A DNA stretch of 64,000 nucleotides from Gracilibacillus suaedae (GCF_017599345.1 NZ_JAGFVL010000021.1:40644-104643), one strand, 5' to 3'; counted from the stretch's first letter, positions 18,651 to 30,504 are shown. A program made the numbers and translations. The notes: generated from the sequence alone by a model not told the origin.

Positions 18651-20630
18651 ATGCCAAAAATTAAAGATAAACCAGTTGCAATGGGGAGGCATATCATAGG
18701 CATATATGTACTGTCCTTTGTGCTATTAATATTTCTCTTTTATTTTCATTGGATTATTGGTACTGTGATGACCGTTCTGTTTTCCATATCATTGTACCAT
18801 AGTATAAAGCGGGAAAAGCAACTGGTGGACCAAACAGAGGCATATATATCAACACTTTCTTATCGTGTCAAAAAAGTCGGTGAAGAAGCCCTGTTAGAGA
18901 TGCCGATAGGGATTATATTATACGGAGACGACCATCAGGTAGAGTGGGCAAATCCTTATATGAATCAGTTTACCGAAACGGACTCATTAATCGGTGATCA
19001 TCTTGACACCTTATCGGAAGATATTTCTTCTTATTTAAAAGATGATAAGGAAACATTTTGGCTAACGATTGATCAATATGATTTACAAGTATATAACAAA
19101 AAAGAAGAAAAATTATTATATCTGTTTGACCGAACGAAACAAACAGAACTTCACAAGCTATACCAGAATGAAAAAACGGTTTTAGGTACTATCTTTTTGG
19201 ATAACTATGAAGAAATTACGCAAAATATGGATGATACTGCCAAAAGTCAAATTAATTCACAGGTTACATCTATTTTAAACAATTGGTCGAATGAGCATGG
19301 GATCTATTTAAAACGAACATCACAAGAGCGATTTATGGCGGTCATGAATCAGAAGATTTTGGCTGATTTAGAGAAATCAAAATTTGAAATTTTGGATGAA
19401 GTTCGTGAATTAATTACCGATAAAAATGTACCATTAACCTTAAGTATTGGGATCGGATTAGGAAGTGAAGAATTACCAGGTTTGGGTGAGCTAACACAAT
19501 CCAGCCTTGACTTGGCGCTTGGTCGAGGTGGAGATCAAGTTGTTATTAAAGATGATACTACTGGAAAAGTACGTTTTTATGGTGGTAAAACAAACCCGAT
19601 GGAAAAGCGAACGAGGGTAAGAGCGAGGGTTATTTCTCATGCTTTAAAAGAATTAGTCAAAGAAAGCGACCAAATTATAGTAATGGGGCATAAAGCTCCT
19701 GACATGGACTCCGTTGGTGCTTCCATCGGTGTGTTAAAAATAGCACAGGCGAATGATGTAGAAGGTTTTATTGTCTTAGATGAGAATGATATTAATACAG
19801 GGGTACAGCGATTAGTAGATGAAATGAAAGACAGTGAGGAATTGTGGTCCCATTTTATTGACCCTGATTCGGCATTAGATATCGTAACGAAGGACACCCT
19901 TTTAGTGGTGGTCGATACCCATAAACCTTCCTTGGTGCAAGAGGAAAAGTTAGTCCATAAGACGGAACATGTGGTAGTGATTGACCACCATCGTCGAGGT
20001 GAAGAGTTTGTTGATCACCCTACACTCGTTTATATGGAACCATATGCCTCCTCGACATCAGAGCTAGTAACAGAATTGTTGGAATATCAGCCTAGTAAGC
20101 TTTCTTTAAATATGTTAGAATCAACAGCATTATTAGCAGGTATTATTGTAGATACGAACAGCTTTACCTTACGAACAGGATCAAGAACATTTGATGCTGC
20201 TTCCTATTTACGATCCAAAGGTGCAGATACCGTTTTAGTCCAGAAGTTTTTAAAAGAAGATTTGGATATTTATGTAAAACGAAGCAGATTAATTGAGAAT
20301 ACGAATATTTACCGTGGTAATATTGCAATATCTGTAGGGAATTCAAGAGAGAGATATGGCCCTGTCATTATTGCTCAAGCTGCAGATACCTTGTTAATGA
20401 TGACTGGCATTGAAGCGTCCTTTGTGATTTCAGAACGAGAAGATGGGCGTATCGGTATCAGTGCTAGGTCACTGGGAGATGTCAATGTCCAGGTTATTAT
20501 GGAAAAAATGAATGGTGGCGGTCATTTGACGAATGCTGCTACACAATTAGATGATATGGCAGTAATCGATGCCTATGAATGGTTGAAAGAAATAATAGAT
20601 GAATATTATGAGGGAGGAGAAACAGAATGA
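18651..20630 (+). CDS. gdpP: Cyclic-di-AMP phosphodiesterase GdpP
   Basis: Membrane-bound enzyme hydrolysing c-di-AMP, which controls osmolyte and potassium balance and wall integrity (659 residues). Two N-terminal membrane helices come first, then a heme/PAS-like domain, a degenerate GGDEF domain, and the DHH/DHHA1 catalytic part. Metal-binding motifs are visible: [39 protein letters not shown] marks DHHA1. The stop overlaps the rplI start by four bases (ATGA). Confidence 0.96.
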   Translation: MPKIKDKPVAMGRHIIGIYVLSFVLLIFLFYFHWIIGTVMTVLFSISLYHSIKREKQLVDQTEAYISTLSYRVKKVGEEALLEMPIGIILYGDDHQVEWANPYMNQFTETDSLIGDHLDTLSEDISSYLKDDKETFWLTIDQYDLQVYNKKEEKLLYLFDRTKQTELHKLYQNEKTVLGTIFLDNYEEITQNMDDTAKSQINSQVTSILNNWSNEHGIYLKRTSQERFMAVMNQKILADLEKSKFEILDEVRELITDKNVPLTLSIGIGLGSEELPGLGELTQSSLDLALGRGGDQVVIKDDTTGKVRFYGGKTNPMEKRTRVRARVISHALKELVKESDQIIVMGHKAPDMDSVGASIGVLKIAQANDVEGFIVLDENDINTGVQRLVDEMKDSEELWSHFIDPDSALDIVTKDTLLVVVDTHKPSLVQEEKLVHKTEHVVVIDHHRRGEEFVDHPTLVYMEPYASSTSELVTELLEYQPSKLSLNMLESTALLAGIIVDTNSFTLRTGSRTFDAASYLRSKGADTVLVQKFLKEDLDIYVKRSRLIENTNIYRGNIAISVGNSRERYGPVIIAQAADTLLMMTGIEASFVISEREDGRIGISARSLGDVNVQVIMEKMNGGGHLTNAATQLDDMAVIDAYEWLKEIIDEYYEGGETE

Positions 20631-21073
20631 AAGTAATTTTTACCCAGGACGTAAAAGGCAAAGGAAAAAAAGGGGAAGTAAAAAATGTTTCCGATGGATA
20701 TGCTCGCAATTACTTGCTGAAAAATAATTTAGCAATTGAAGCAAACCAAGCAAATATGAAGGCACTAAAGGCAAAGAAGAATAAAGAGAAGCAATTAGAA
20801 CAGCAAGAAGTAGAAGAAGCACAGCAATTAAAAGAAAGATTAGCTAATTTAGAAGTGAAAGTGACAGCAAAATCTGGTGAAGGCGGACGTTTATTTGGTT
20901 CCATTACAAGTAAACAAATTGCTGAAACACTAAAGAAAGATCATCAAATTAAAATGGACAAGCGTAAAATTGAATTAGATCAACCAATTCGTTCATTAGG
21001 TTATACAAACGTACCGGTCAAAATCCACCCAGAAGTAACAGGTACGATAAGAGTTCATGTTGTAGAAGCTTAA
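20627..21073 (+). CDS. rplI: 50S ribosomal protein L9
   Basis: 148 residues. The N-terminal domain [20 protein letters not shown] with the following [10 protein letters not shown] is diagnostic. It is joined by a long charged helix to the C-terminal rRNA-binding domain. GGGAGGAG lies before the ATG inside gdpP, so the two are translationally coupled. Confidence 0.98.
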   Translation: MKVIFTQDVKGKGKKGEVKNVSDGYARNYLLKNNLAIEANQANMKALKAKKNKEKQLEQQEVEEAQQLKERLANLEVKVTAKSGEGGRLFGSITSKQIAETLKKDHQIKMDKRKIELDQPIRSLGYTNVPVKIHPEVTGTIRVHVVEA

Positions 21074-21076
21074 CAC

Positions 21077-21108
21077 AATGGGAAGTTTACGTTACTTCCC
21101 ATTTTCTT
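21077..21108 (+). terminator. Terminator of yybS-gdpP-rplI
   Basis: Perfect 10-bp stem (AATGGGAAGT / ACTTCCCATT), seven-base loop, TTTTCTT tail. Confidence 0.88.
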
Positions 21109-21140
21109 AAGTAGAGAACTCGGATCAAATGTGATATATG

Positions 21141-21320
21141 GCGGACATTTAGTACGTTATTTCCTAGATTAATGTTCCATTTTAGGTGTTGGCGGACAAA
21201 AAATCCCTTATTAAACGAAATCAGCTGGAAATCAGCTTTATTTTGAATGAATAACGGAATAAATGTCCTCAAACATCCTAAAAACGTTCATTTTGTCACA
21301 AATAGCGGAATGGATGTCCA
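21141..21320. repeat. Second cluster of GCGGACA repeats, upstream of dnaC
   Basis: Two forward units (GCGGACATTTAGTACGTTATT at 21141 and GCGGACA at 21192) are followed by two inverted units (AACGGAATAAATGTCC ending about 21268, and AGCGGAATGGATGTCC ending about 21319). The arrangement of two forward then two inverted is the same as at 9428-9609. Confidence 0.7.
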
Positions 21321-21346
21321 CTTTTTGTTTGAAAGGGGGCAATGAG

Positions 21347-22708
21347 ATGGCGGAAATGATCCAAGGGCGAACACCGCCTCACAATATAGAAGCAGAACAA
21401 GCGGTACTTGGTGCCATTTTTCTAGAGCCGGATGCTATTTCCAGTGCTTCGGAAATATTAATCCCGGAAGATTTTTACCGAGCAAGTCATCAGCTTATTT
21501 ATCGAGTGATGTTAGAACTGTCAGATAAAGGAGAACCGATAGATATTGTCACAGCTACAACAGTTTTGGCGAATAATCAACAGTTAGATGACGTTGGCGG
21601 TGTCTCTTATTTAAGTGATTTAGCTAATGCTGTACCTACAGCAGCGAATATTACTTATTATTGCAAAATTGTCGAAGAGAAATCGATCCTCAGAAGACTG
21701 ATTCGAACAGCTACTGATATTGTAACAGACAGCTATTCTAAAGAAGACGAAGTAGAAGAAGTGCTGAATGAGTCTGAGAAACGAATATTAGAAGTATCGA
21801 ATCGAAAGAATGCTTCTTCTTTTAAAAATATCAAAGATGTATTAATGGAAGTCTATGATAATATCGATCTATTACACAAAAACCAAGGTGAAGTTACCGG
21901 AATTGCCACTGGCTTTCGTGACTTAGATCGTATTACCTCGGGTTTCCAGCGTAATGATCTTATCATTGTTGCTGCAAGACCGTCTGTTGGTAAAACAGCT
22001 TTTGCCTTAAATATTGCCCAAAATGTTGCGATTAAAACAGACGAAAATGTCGCGATTTTCAGTCTGGAGATGGGGGCAGATCAGCTGGTGTCACGTATGC
22101 TTTGTGCAGAAGGTAATATTGATGCGCAGCGTTTAAGAACGGGTACTTTAGAAGAGGAGGACTGGGGAAGATTATCGATGGCAATGGGGAGTTTATCCAA
22201 TGCCGGTATTTTCATCGATGATACACCTGGTATTAGAGTAAGTGAGATTCGTTCCAAATGCCGTCGTTTAAAACAAGAACATGGCCTCGGAATGATTTTA
22301 ATCGATTATTTGCAATTAATTCAAGGTAGTGCCGGTTCACAAGAAAACCGTCAACAAGAAGTATCGGAAATTTCCAGATCATTAAAGGGATTAGCAAGGG
22401 AATTAAATGTGCCATTAATTGCATTATCACAGTTATCTCGTGGAGTTGAATCCCGTCAGGATAAGCGACCGATGATGTCCGATTTACGTGAATCAGGAAG
22501 TATTGAGCAGGATGCCGATATCGTTGGGTTCTTATACCGTGATGATTACTATGATAAGGAATCTGAAAAACAAAATATTATCGAAATCATTATAGCTAAA
22601 CAACGTAACGGTCCAGTTGGAAACGTCGAACTAGCCTTTGTAAAAGAATATAATAAATTCGTAGATTTAGATCATCGCTATCAGGATAGCGATATACCAC
22701 CAGGATAA
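21347..22708 (+). CDS. dnaC: Replicative DNA helicase DnaC (DnaB family)
   Basis: Hexameric 5'-3' helicase of the replication fork (453 residues). The N-terminal domain starts MAEMIQGRTPPHNIEAEQAV; the RecA-like motor has ARPSVGKTAFALN (Walker A) and LIDYLQLI (Walker B). The ATG at 21347 follows GAAAGGGGG by seven bases; the frame is open further upstream, but into repeat sequence. Intein-free. Confidence 0.97.
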   Translation: MAEMIQGRTPPHNIEAEQAVLGAIFLEPDAISSASEILIPEDFYRASHQLIYRVMLELSDKGEPIDIVTATTVLANNQQLDDVGGVSYLSDLANAVPTAANITYYCKIVEEKSILRRLIRTATDIVTDSYSKEDEVEEVLNESEKRILEVSNRKNASSFKNIKDVLMEVYDNIDLLHKNQGEVTGIATGFRDLDRITSGFQRNDLIIVAARPSVGKTAFALNIAQNVAIKTDENVAIFSLEMGADQLVSRMLCAEGNIDAQRLRTGTLEEEDWGRLSMAMGSLSNAGIFIDDTPGIRVSEIRSKCRRLKQEHGLGMILIDYLQLIQGSAGSQENRQQEVSEISRSLKGLARELNVPLIALSQLSRGVESRQDKRPMMSDLRESGSIEQDADIVGFLYRDDYYDKESEKQNIIEIIIAKQRNGPVGNVELAFVKEYNKFVDLDHRYQDSDIPPG

Positions 22709-22733
22709 GGATATAGTACCCTTATCCTTTTTT
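22702..22733 (+). terminator. Terminator of dnaC
   Basis: Stem AGGATAAGG / CCTTATCCT with T6 tail. Its left arm overlaps the dnaC stop codon. Confidence 0.88.
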
Positions 22734-22819
22734 ACTGCAAGCAAAAATATGCAGACAGATTGGTATAGTCTAAATATTAGATGTTCATAATAGACTATGG
22801 AATCTCAACAGGTGTTTTT

Positions 22820-22859
22820 TTACGAACAATTATAATAAAATCATTAGAAATGTTCGTAA
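22820..22859. promoter_or_regulatory. PurR operator (paired PurBoxes) of purA
   Basis: Two arms, TTACGAACA (22820-22828) and TGTTCGTAA (22851-22859), form a perfect inverted repeat containing the CGAAC core of the Bacillus PurBox. They lie just upstream of the purA -35, as in known PurR-repressed operons. Confidence 0.85.
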
Positions 22860-22864
22860 TTAAA

Positions 22865-22893
22865 TTGACATTGCCCGCTAAGATTGGTAGAAT
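22865..22893 (+). promoter_or_regulatory. Sigma-A promoter of purA
   Basis: TTGACA (22865-22870), 17-base spacer, TAGAAT (22888-22893). It starts six bases after the PurBox pair. Confidence 0.9.
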
Positions 22894-22910
22894 TAGTTCG
22901 AAATCAATAA

Positions 22911-24224
<1,314 letters not shown>

Positions 24225-24251
24225 TCCAGAAAAGCAATGATATATAAGCTA

Positions 24252-24301
24252 GAAGGTATAAACTCCTTTCACTGATGTGAAGAGGGGTTTATACCTTTTT
24301 T
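24252..24301 (+). terminator. Terminator of purA
   Basis: An 11-bp stem (AAGGTATAAAC / GTTTATACCTT) with a large loop and T-tract. Confidence 0.88.
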
Positions 24302-24336
24302 ATAGGAAGCATAGGGCCACTGGTATCATAACTTTT

Positions 24337-24582
24337 ATAACCAACAAATCAAAAAAGGAGGATACAAGATTTGTTGAATAAATGAAGATAACCAACAAAT
24401 CAAACAAGGGAGCTACAGGATTTGTTGAATAAATGAAGATAATCAACAAATCAAACAAGGGAGCCACAGGATTTGTTGAATAAATAAAGATAATCAACAA
24501 ATCAAACGAAGGAGCCACAAGATTTGTTGAATAAGTGAAGATAACTAACAAAAATCAAGTAAGAAAGCCACGAGATCTTCAG
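24337..24582. repeat. 51-bp tandem repeat, four full copies plus a decayed fifth
   Basis: Units start at 24337, 24388, 24439, 24490 and 24541, exactly 51 bp apart. Each full unit contains CAACAAATC and, 17 bases on, GATTTGTTG, so each can fold into a 9-bp hairpin. The fifth lacks the right arm. Because 51 is a multiple of three, the minus strand shows an open frame with a 17-residue periodic peptide, which I regard as fortuitous. Confidence 0.9.
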
Positions 24583-24973
24583 TTGCTTGGTCTCCACTAT
24601 TAGAAGATGGGATATTATTTGTAAGAAGTAGTATAATGCCTTTTTTACTATAAATCCGTGTTATTTCTTGCTAGCGTTAAAGGGCATGATAATAGTATGG
24701 GCAGCCGAAGTGGTGGTCCTTACTGTCCATATATTTCATAAGTACATCCAAAGCAACTATCGATTTTTCTTATAGAAAAGAAGAAAGCATTCCTAGGCAA
24801 ATATTCCTATTGTTACAAGTCGTGTAATATTTTGGTTTTTATTATACAGTTTTGTTACATTCTCTTTAAAATTGTTCAATGCTGTTTCATTTTATGGTAG
24901 ATTGGGTAAGGAAGATTTGAATTAGAGATAAATAGACTTAATAGAGTAGTTGGGGTTATAGGAGGAAGTTAGA
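24583..24973 (+). other. Upstream region of the M23 peptidase gene, with a candidate WalR site
   Basis: No gene is seen. TGTTAC (24811-24816) and TGTAAT (24823-24828) are direct half-sites resembling the WalR box TGTWAH-N5-TGTWAH, but the spacer is six instead of five. A further TGTTAC is at 24853. The neighbouring genes and product make WalR control plausible, not proven. Confidence 0.35.
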
Positions 24974-26380
24974 ATGCGATTAAATATGAAAGAGTTCGTG
25001 AAGCATCTGACGGTTGCTGGTGTTGTGGCATTAGGTCTTACGTCACAAGTTGTTTTAGCGGATGACGAAGGACTAAGCAAAGTCTATCATGTCTATGTAG
25101 AAGGTAAGCATGTGGGAATTGTAGAAAATAAAGACATCGTAGAGGATTACATTGCGGAAACAATCTCTGATCATCAAGATGAGAATGACTTTACATATAC
25201 CGTAAGCGAAGAGATTAACTATGTTACAGAGACAGTTTTTTCGTCGGAAGCGGATAATCAGGAAGTGTTGGATCATTTAGATGAAGAATTAACGGTAGCT
25301 GTAGAAGCACAAGCCTTAACGATTGGTGATGAGGTAGTTGGATATTTTGCAGAAAAAGATCTAGCAGAACAAGTCATCCAAGAATATAAAGAAGAATTTG
25401 TTAGTGAAGACGTATTAGAAAAAATAGATAATGATTCAGAACGAGAATCTGAACCACTATCTGTAGGGGAGTCTCATATAATAGACGTTTCACTAACCGA
25501 AGAGGTTTCAATAGAAGACAAAAAAATTTCAGAAGATGAAATATTAACTGTCGAGGAAGGCGTTACGCTGTTAGAAAAAGGTACATTGGAAAATAAAAAA
25601 CATGTAGTGGATGATGGAGATGTTCTAGGAAGTATTGCAAGTGAGTATGATCTTTCACTAGATGAATTACTAGAACTCAATCCAGACCTAACAGAAGATT
25701 CTTTAATCAAAATCGGAGATGAATTAAATGTAACAGCATATGAACCTTTTGTAGAAGTTGTTGTTACGGAAGAAAAACTCGATGAAGAAGAAATCGCCTA
25801 TGAAACAGAAGTAGAAGAATCAGAAGATATGTATAAAGGCGAAGAAGAAGTGAAACAAGAAGGCGAAAACGGGACCGTGGAAAAACATTATCAAATTGAA
25901 AAAGTTAATGGTAAAACAGTAGACACGGAAGTTTTAGAGGAAAATGTAACGAAAGAGCCGACAAATAAAGTGATTGTCAAAGGTACGAAGGTAGTTTCAT
26001 CACGTGGTAGTGGAGATTTCCACTGGCCGGCTGTCGGAGGTTATATATCTAGCCATGTTGGAGAACGTTGGGGTTCTTACCATAAAGGGATCGACATTGC
26101 TGGTGTAAGTGACCGCTCGATTTTAGCTGCTGATAACGGAACAGTTACTTCTGCTGGATGGAACGATGGCGGTTATGGTAACAAAGTTGTAATTGACCAT
26201 AACAATGGTTATCGTACGATTTACGCTCACTTATCATCGGTCGACGTTTCTTCAGGTCAAACAGTAGAAAGAGGCCAAAAGATTGGTGTGATGGGGGATA
26301 CAGGCTTTTCAACAGGTATCCATTTACACTTTGAAATATATAAAGACGGTTCATTAGAAAACCCAGCAGACTATTATTAA
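24974..26380 (+). CDS. Secreted LysM-G5-M23 peptidoglycan endopeptidase
   Basis: A 468-residue exported cell-wall hydrolase. Signal peptide about residues 1-30 (ends VVLADDE). LysM domain near 210-256 (DGDVLGSIASEYDLSLDELL). A G5-like domain follows to about 340. The C-terminal lysostaphin-type M23 domain has zinc ligands in HKGIDIAG and HLHFEIY. Such enzymes cut peptide crosslinks. The position directly upstream of walRK suggests regulation by that system. The acidic composition suits a salt-adapted host. AGGAGG is eight bases from the ATG. Confidence 0.9.
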   Translation: MRLNMKEFVKHLTVAGVVALGLTSQVVLADDEGLSKVYHVYVEGKHVGIVENKDIVEDYIAETISDHQDENDFTYTVSEEINYVTETVFSSEADNQEVLDHLDEELTVAVEAQALTIGDEVVGYFAEKDLAEQVIQEYKEEFVSEDVLEKIDNDSERESEPLSVGESHIIDVSLTEEVSIEDKKISEDEILTVEEGVTLLEKGTLENKKHVVDDGDVLGSIASEYDLSLDELLELNPDLTEDSLIKIGDELNVTAYEPFVEVVVTEEKLDEEEIAYETEVEESEDMYKGEEEVKQEGENGTVEKHYQIEKVNGKTVDTEVLEENVTKEPTNKVIVKGTKVVSSRGSGDFHWPAVGGYISSHVGERWGSYHKGIDIAGVSDRSILAADNGTVTSAGWNDGGYGNKVVIDHNNGYRTIYAHLSSVDVSSGQTVERGQKIGVMGDTGFSTGIHLHFEIYKDGSLENPADYY

Positions 26381-26458
26381 ACACTTATATAAAGTGAGTG
26401 TGAGGGTCTTACAGCCGTATAGCACTGTGATAATATATATCCAAAATTAGATAGTATC

Positions 26459-26493
26459 AAACCCTTGTTACCGTATCGTAACAAGGGTTTTTT
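26459..26493 (+). terminator. Terminator of the M23 peptidase gene
   Basis: Perfect 13-bp stem (AAACCCTTGTTAC / GTAACAAGGGTTT), six-base loop, T6. Confidence 0.94.
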
Positions 26494-26605
26494 GCGAATA
26501 GAGCAGACTCGTTTTAATTAGATATAGTAGCGATAAGACATTTTTGTTAATTTCGGTTAGAATAGAACATAAGGAAAAATTTAATGGAAAAAGGACGTGC
26601 TTTTT

Positions 26606-27310
26606 ATGAGTCAAAAAATATTAGTAGTAGATGACGAAAAGCCAATTGCAGATATATTAAAGTTCAACTTAGAAAAAGAAGGCTACGAAGTATTGTGTAC
26701 CTATGATGGAGAAGAAGCGATTGAACTCGCGATCAATGAGGATCCTGATTTAATTCTACTAGACATTATGTTACCGAAAAAAGATGGTAATGAAGTTTGT
26801 CGAGAAGTAAGAAAAACCCATAGTATGCCGATTATTATGCTTACTGCAAAGGATGCAGAGATTGATAAAGTACTTGGCCTTGAACTTGGAGCAGATGATT
26901 ATGTAACGAAACCTTTCAGTAACAGAGAGTTAATTGCCAGAGTGAAAGCTAATTTAAGACGCCTGGAAGTAGAACCTGCCAACCCAAAAAACGAAACAAA
27001 AGATATTGCGATCGGTTCCTTGGTAATTCATCCAGATGCATATACCGTTACAAGGGATGGTGAATATATTGAGCTTACACATCGTGAATTTGAATTACTT
27101 CATTATCTTGCTCGTCATATTGGTCAAGTGATGACGAGAGAACATTTGTTAGAGACGGTCTGGGGTTATGACTATTATGGCGATGTTCGAACGGTTGATG
27201 TAACGGTCAGAAGGCTGAGAGAGAAAATTGAGGATAATCCGAGTAATCCATTGTGGATCGTAACAAGAAGAGGTGTCGGATATTATTTGCGAAATCCTGA
27301 ACAGGGGTAA
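26606..27310 (+). CDS. walR: Response regulator WalR (YycF)
   Basis: OmpR-type regulator essential in most low-GC Firmicutes, controlling cell-wall hydrolases (234 residues). The receiver domain starts [18 protein letters not shown]; the phosphoacceptor aspartate is in [13 protein letters not shown] and the conserved lysine in YVTKPFS. The winged-helix domain ends GVGYYLRNP. The ATG at 26606 is chosen over a GTG at 26597 that would sit on the RBS. First gene of walRKHIJ-htrC. Confidence 0.97.
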   Translation: MSQKILVVDDEKPIADILKFNLEKEGYEVLCTYDGEEAIELAINEDPDLILLDIMLPKKDGNEVCREVRKTHSMPIIMLTAKDAEIDKVLGLELGADDYVTKPFSNRELIARVKANLRRLEVEPANPKNETKDIAIGSLVIHPDAYTVTRDGEYIELTHREFELLHYLARHIGQVMTREHLLETVWGYDYYGDVRTVDVTVRRLREKIEDNPSNPLWIVTRRGVGYYLRNPEQG

Positions 27311-27316
27311 TGTTAC

Positions 27317-29137
27317 ATGAATAAAGTGAGTTTTTTTCAATCGATTCGATTAAAAATTATTGTCATACTTAGTTTGTTTATCCTATTGGCAATTCAGGTG
27401 ATCGGTACGTATTTTGGTCAGAAATTAGAGGAAAATTTGGTAAAGACTCACCAAAGTAATGTGGAAGACCGACTCCAAGTATTAGTAAATAATTTAGACG
27501 ATGCTTTTAAAAAAGAACGATCTGAAGATGAAGAGGAACAAACATTACAAGAAGAGGTTCGAGATATTACAGAGACATACTCCAGTGATATCTTTTCTGA
27601 ATTGCAAGTGATTGATTCGCAATTTCGAGTCTTAGGTTCGAATAGTTTTGATATGGTTGGAAAGAAAATCTCTGGAAACAGTAGTATTCGTCTTGCATTG
27701 GTACATGGGCAAGAAGACGATGATGTCAGAAGAAATGGACGAGATCGTGTCTATGTGCGGACCTTACCAATTACCGATGAGGGTGTGGCTGTCGGTGCGA
27801 TTTACTCTGAAGCTTCTTTAGAGGGAGTATATGACCAATTACAAGACATTAATGAAATTTTCGTAAATGGAACGATTCTCGCGGTTGTCATATCGATTAT
27901 TATAGGTATTCTGGTAGCGCGTACGATAACGAAGCCTATTACCGAAATGCGGAAACAAGCGATGGGAATGGCTCGAGGGGATTTCTCCAAGAAAGTAAAT
28001 GTATATGGTCAAGATGAAATCGGCCAGTTAGCAACGACTTTTAATGATATGAATGATCGCTTAAAGCTAGCGAATCAAACAACAGAAGAAGAACGCAGAA
28101 AGTTAAGCTCCGTACTTTCCAATATGTCGGATGGGGTTATCGCTACTGACGAAAAAGGAAATATAACCTTAATGAATGACCCAGCAGCACACTTAATTGG
28201 TGTGACTTTATATGAAGTGAAAGGTCAACCTATCAAAGATATATTACAAATTGAAAATAAAGTCGTAGATGTAAAAGAGTTAGAAGAAGTAGGTACGTTA
28301 ACGATAGACTTTAGTGATGATGAACAACTCTTTTTAATTAAAGCGAACTTTTCAATTGTTCAGGACGAAGAAGGGAACTTCATGGGATTAATCACGGTGA
28401 TTAGTGATGTAACCGAACAAGAGAAGGTAGACAGAGAGCGTAAGGAATTTGTCTCCAATGTATCACATGAATTACGTACACCGTTAACAACGATGAGAAG
28501 CTATCTAGAAGCATTAACAGATGGTGGTGCATGGGAAGACAAAGAACTAGCGCCACAATTTTTACAAGTTACCCAAAATGAAACCGAGCGAATGATCCGT
28601 TTAGTTAATGATTTATTACAATTGTCTAAGATGGATCATAAAGAAAGTGCTATGTACAAGAAGAGAATCGATATTATTCCGGTTTTTAACCATATATTGG
28701 ACAGGTTTGAAATGAACAAAACGGAATTAATACATGTAGAACGTAAAATACCGGATGAGCGTATATTTGTTTGGGTAGACCAAGATAAAATAACGCAAGT
28801 AATAGATAATATTATGTCTAATGCTATCAAATATTCTCCAGAAGGCGGAAAAATTACATTCCAGGTTGTGAAAGAGCCTCATCGTCTGCGAATAAGCATT
28901 AGTGATCAAGGATTAGGTATTGCTAGAGAGAAAGTGGATAAAATTTTTGAACGATTTTACCGAGTGGATAAAGCACGTTCAAGAGAATTAGGAGGAACCG
29001 GACTAGGTTTGGCTATTTCCAGGGAAATAATCGAAGCACACCATGGGCACATTTGGGCTTCCAGTAAAGAAGGTAAAGGAACTACTATTTATTTCACGCT
29101 ACCGCTCAGGAAAAGAAAGCGAGGTAGTAGAAAATGA
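27317..29137 (+). CDS. walK: Sensor histidine kinase WalK (YycG)
   Basis: 606 residues. Two membrane helices (about 13-32 and 190-210) flank an extracytoplasmic PAS-like sensor. Then come HAMP, a cytoplasmic PAS domain, HisKA with the phosphorylated His384 in NVSHELRTPL, and HATPase_c with NAIKYSPEGG and GTGLGLAIS. It monitors peptidoglycan state and phosphorylates WalR. Six bases separate it from walR; it overlaps walH by four. Confidence 0.97.
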   Translation: MNKVSFFQSIRLKIIVILSLFILLAIQVIGTYFGQKLEENLVKTHQSNVEDRLQVLVNNLDDAFKKERSEDEEEQTLQEEVRDITETYSSDIFSELQVIDSQFRVLGSNSFDMVGKKISGNSSIRLALVHGQEDDDVRRNGRDRVYVRTLPITDEGVAVGAIYSEASLEGVYDQLQDINEIFVNGTILAVVISIIIGILVARTITKPITEMRKQAMGMARGDFSKKVNVYGQDEIGQLATTFNDMNDRLKLANQTTEEERRKLSSVLSNMSDGVIATDEKGNITLMNDPAAHLIGVTLYEVKGQPIKDILQIENKVVDVKELEEVGTLTIDFSDDEQLFLIKANFSIVQDEEGNFMGLITVISDVTEQEKVDRERKEFVSNVSHELRTPLTTMRSYLEALTDGGAWEDKELAPQFLQVTQNETERMIRLVNDLLQLSKMDHKESAMYKKRIDIIPVFNHILDRFEMNKTELIHVERKIPDERIFVWVDQDKITQVIDNIMSNAIKYSPEGGKITFQVVKEPHRLRISISDQGLGIAREKVDKIFERFYRVDKARSRELGGTGLGLAISREIIEAHHGHIWASSKEGKGTTIYFTLPLRKRKRGSRK

Positions 29138-30504
29138 GGATAGATTTTGAGCTCGTTAAAACGGTATTACTTGTTTTCTTAGTGTTACTAAGCTTTTTAC
29201 TAACATTTGGAATTTGGAGTTATCAAGGGAATTATGAACCATCTACCGGTAATTCCGTAACAGATGCCGAGCTGAATGGATCAGAGGAGACAAAGAAAAA
29301 TCTAGTGCAGCCATCGCAAATTGTTATGCATGATGAGGGTTCGTTACTAGGATTCGATGATAGTGAGGATGAATTAGAAGTATTTCAAGAAATTTCACAG
29401 TGGGCGTTGTATGATTTTAAAATCTATTCTGAAAGTGAAGATTTTGAAATAAATGGATCTTCTAATGTGATAGAGCTTGTTTTCCCCACTTCGATTCCTT
29501 CTTCAATTATCGGTGAAATGTTTACAACAGATGATAGTATGACGATTGATAGTACATTTGAGCGTGTTTATATATTTGCTGATGAAGACCAATCCGATCC
29601 ACGGATCATATTTAAAAATCATGATCAAGATGGCATCAATATTGAGGCAAGTGTGCAAAACGTGACAGAAGTTGTGGAATATTTCAATCAACTAATACTC
29701 GATTATGACGTTATTAATTATGAGAAAATGGAACTTGCGAATGAACGCACCGTCTATTTTCCAAGTGAGGTCAATATTACAGGGAAACAATATCGCTTTG
29801 AAACCATTAGTACTGAAAATACTAATTTCCGGTCGATCTTTTTCCGTAAGCCGTCAACTGTTGTCAATACAGAAGATGTAGAGGGAAATGAAGTATTAAA
29901 AGATAATCAACGGGAAGTTGTGATTAAAGGCTATGCGATGGAGTATACTAACTTTTCTCCATCAGAAAATAATCAAGAACAAAATGGTTCTTTTGAAGAA
30001 ACAACAAATATTGGTGATTTCTTGCTCTCTAGCTCAATAGATTTTATCAATTCTCATAAAGGCTGGCTTACTGGTCAAGGACTACAATATCGATTGTATG
30101 ACTTGAGCGAAATTTCCAATAGGGTTGAATATCGAATGGTTCTTGAAAATTATCCGGTTTTTTCAAAGGATAATGAAGGTTTATCATTGATGTCTGTTAC
30201 CTATAAGAACATGAATGAATATAACTATGTTCGTCCATTAATGCAATTAACAACACCGTATGATCGTGGTTCGACTGATCTAATGTCTGGTGATGAATTA
30301 CGTGATTATCTCTACCGGACAGATCGTATTGCCTTTAACCAGATTACAGATATTCGATTAGGCTATCGAATGGAGCAACAAGGTCAAATATTCGATTTTA
30401 TACCAACGTGGTGTATTAAGACTTATGCGGGTTGGGAATATGTAACAGATGATGCTAATGCTGTTACACAAGGAGGAGAGCTAAATGCAATGGGGGCAAA
30501 TTAA
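29134..30504 (+). CDS. walH: WalK regulatory membrane protein WalH (YycH)
   Basis: A 456-residue protein with one N-terminal membrane helix (residues about 9-28, VLLVFLVLLSFLLTFGIW) and a large extracytoplasmic domain. In Bacillus YycH with YycI modulates WalK through their membrane helices. The family is recognised by position, topology and the C-terminal FIPTWCIKTYAGWE. It overlaps walK by four bases and walI by twenty. Confidence 0.92.
   Translation: MRIDFELVKTVLLVFLVLLSFLLTFGIWSYQGNYEPSTGNSVTDAELNGSEETKKNLVQPSQIVMHDEGSLLGFDDSEDELEVFQEISQWALYDFKIYSESEDFEINGSSNVIELVFPTSIPSSIIGEMFTTDDSMTIDSTFERVYIFADEDQSDPRIIFKNHDQDGINIEASVQNVTEVVEYFNQLILDYDVINYEKMELANERTVYFPSEVNITGKQYRFETISTENTNFRSIFFRKPSTVVNTEDVEGNEVLKDNQREVVIKGYAMEYTNFSPSENNQEQNGSFEETTNIGDFLLSSSIDFINSHKGWLTGQGLQYRLYDLSEISNRVEYRMVLENYPVFSKDNEGLSLMSVTYKNMNEYNYVRPLMQLTTPYDRGSTDLMSGDELRDYLYRTDRIAFNQITDIRLGYRMEQQGQIFDFIPTWCIKTYAGWEYVTDDANAVTQGGELNAMGAN

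Noticed and set aside
24300..24551. Minus-strand open frame encoding an 83-residue periodic peptide
   Set aside because: It is produced by the 51-bp tandem repeat, whose period is a multiple of three. No ribosome binding site, and the periodic peptide looks like no known family.
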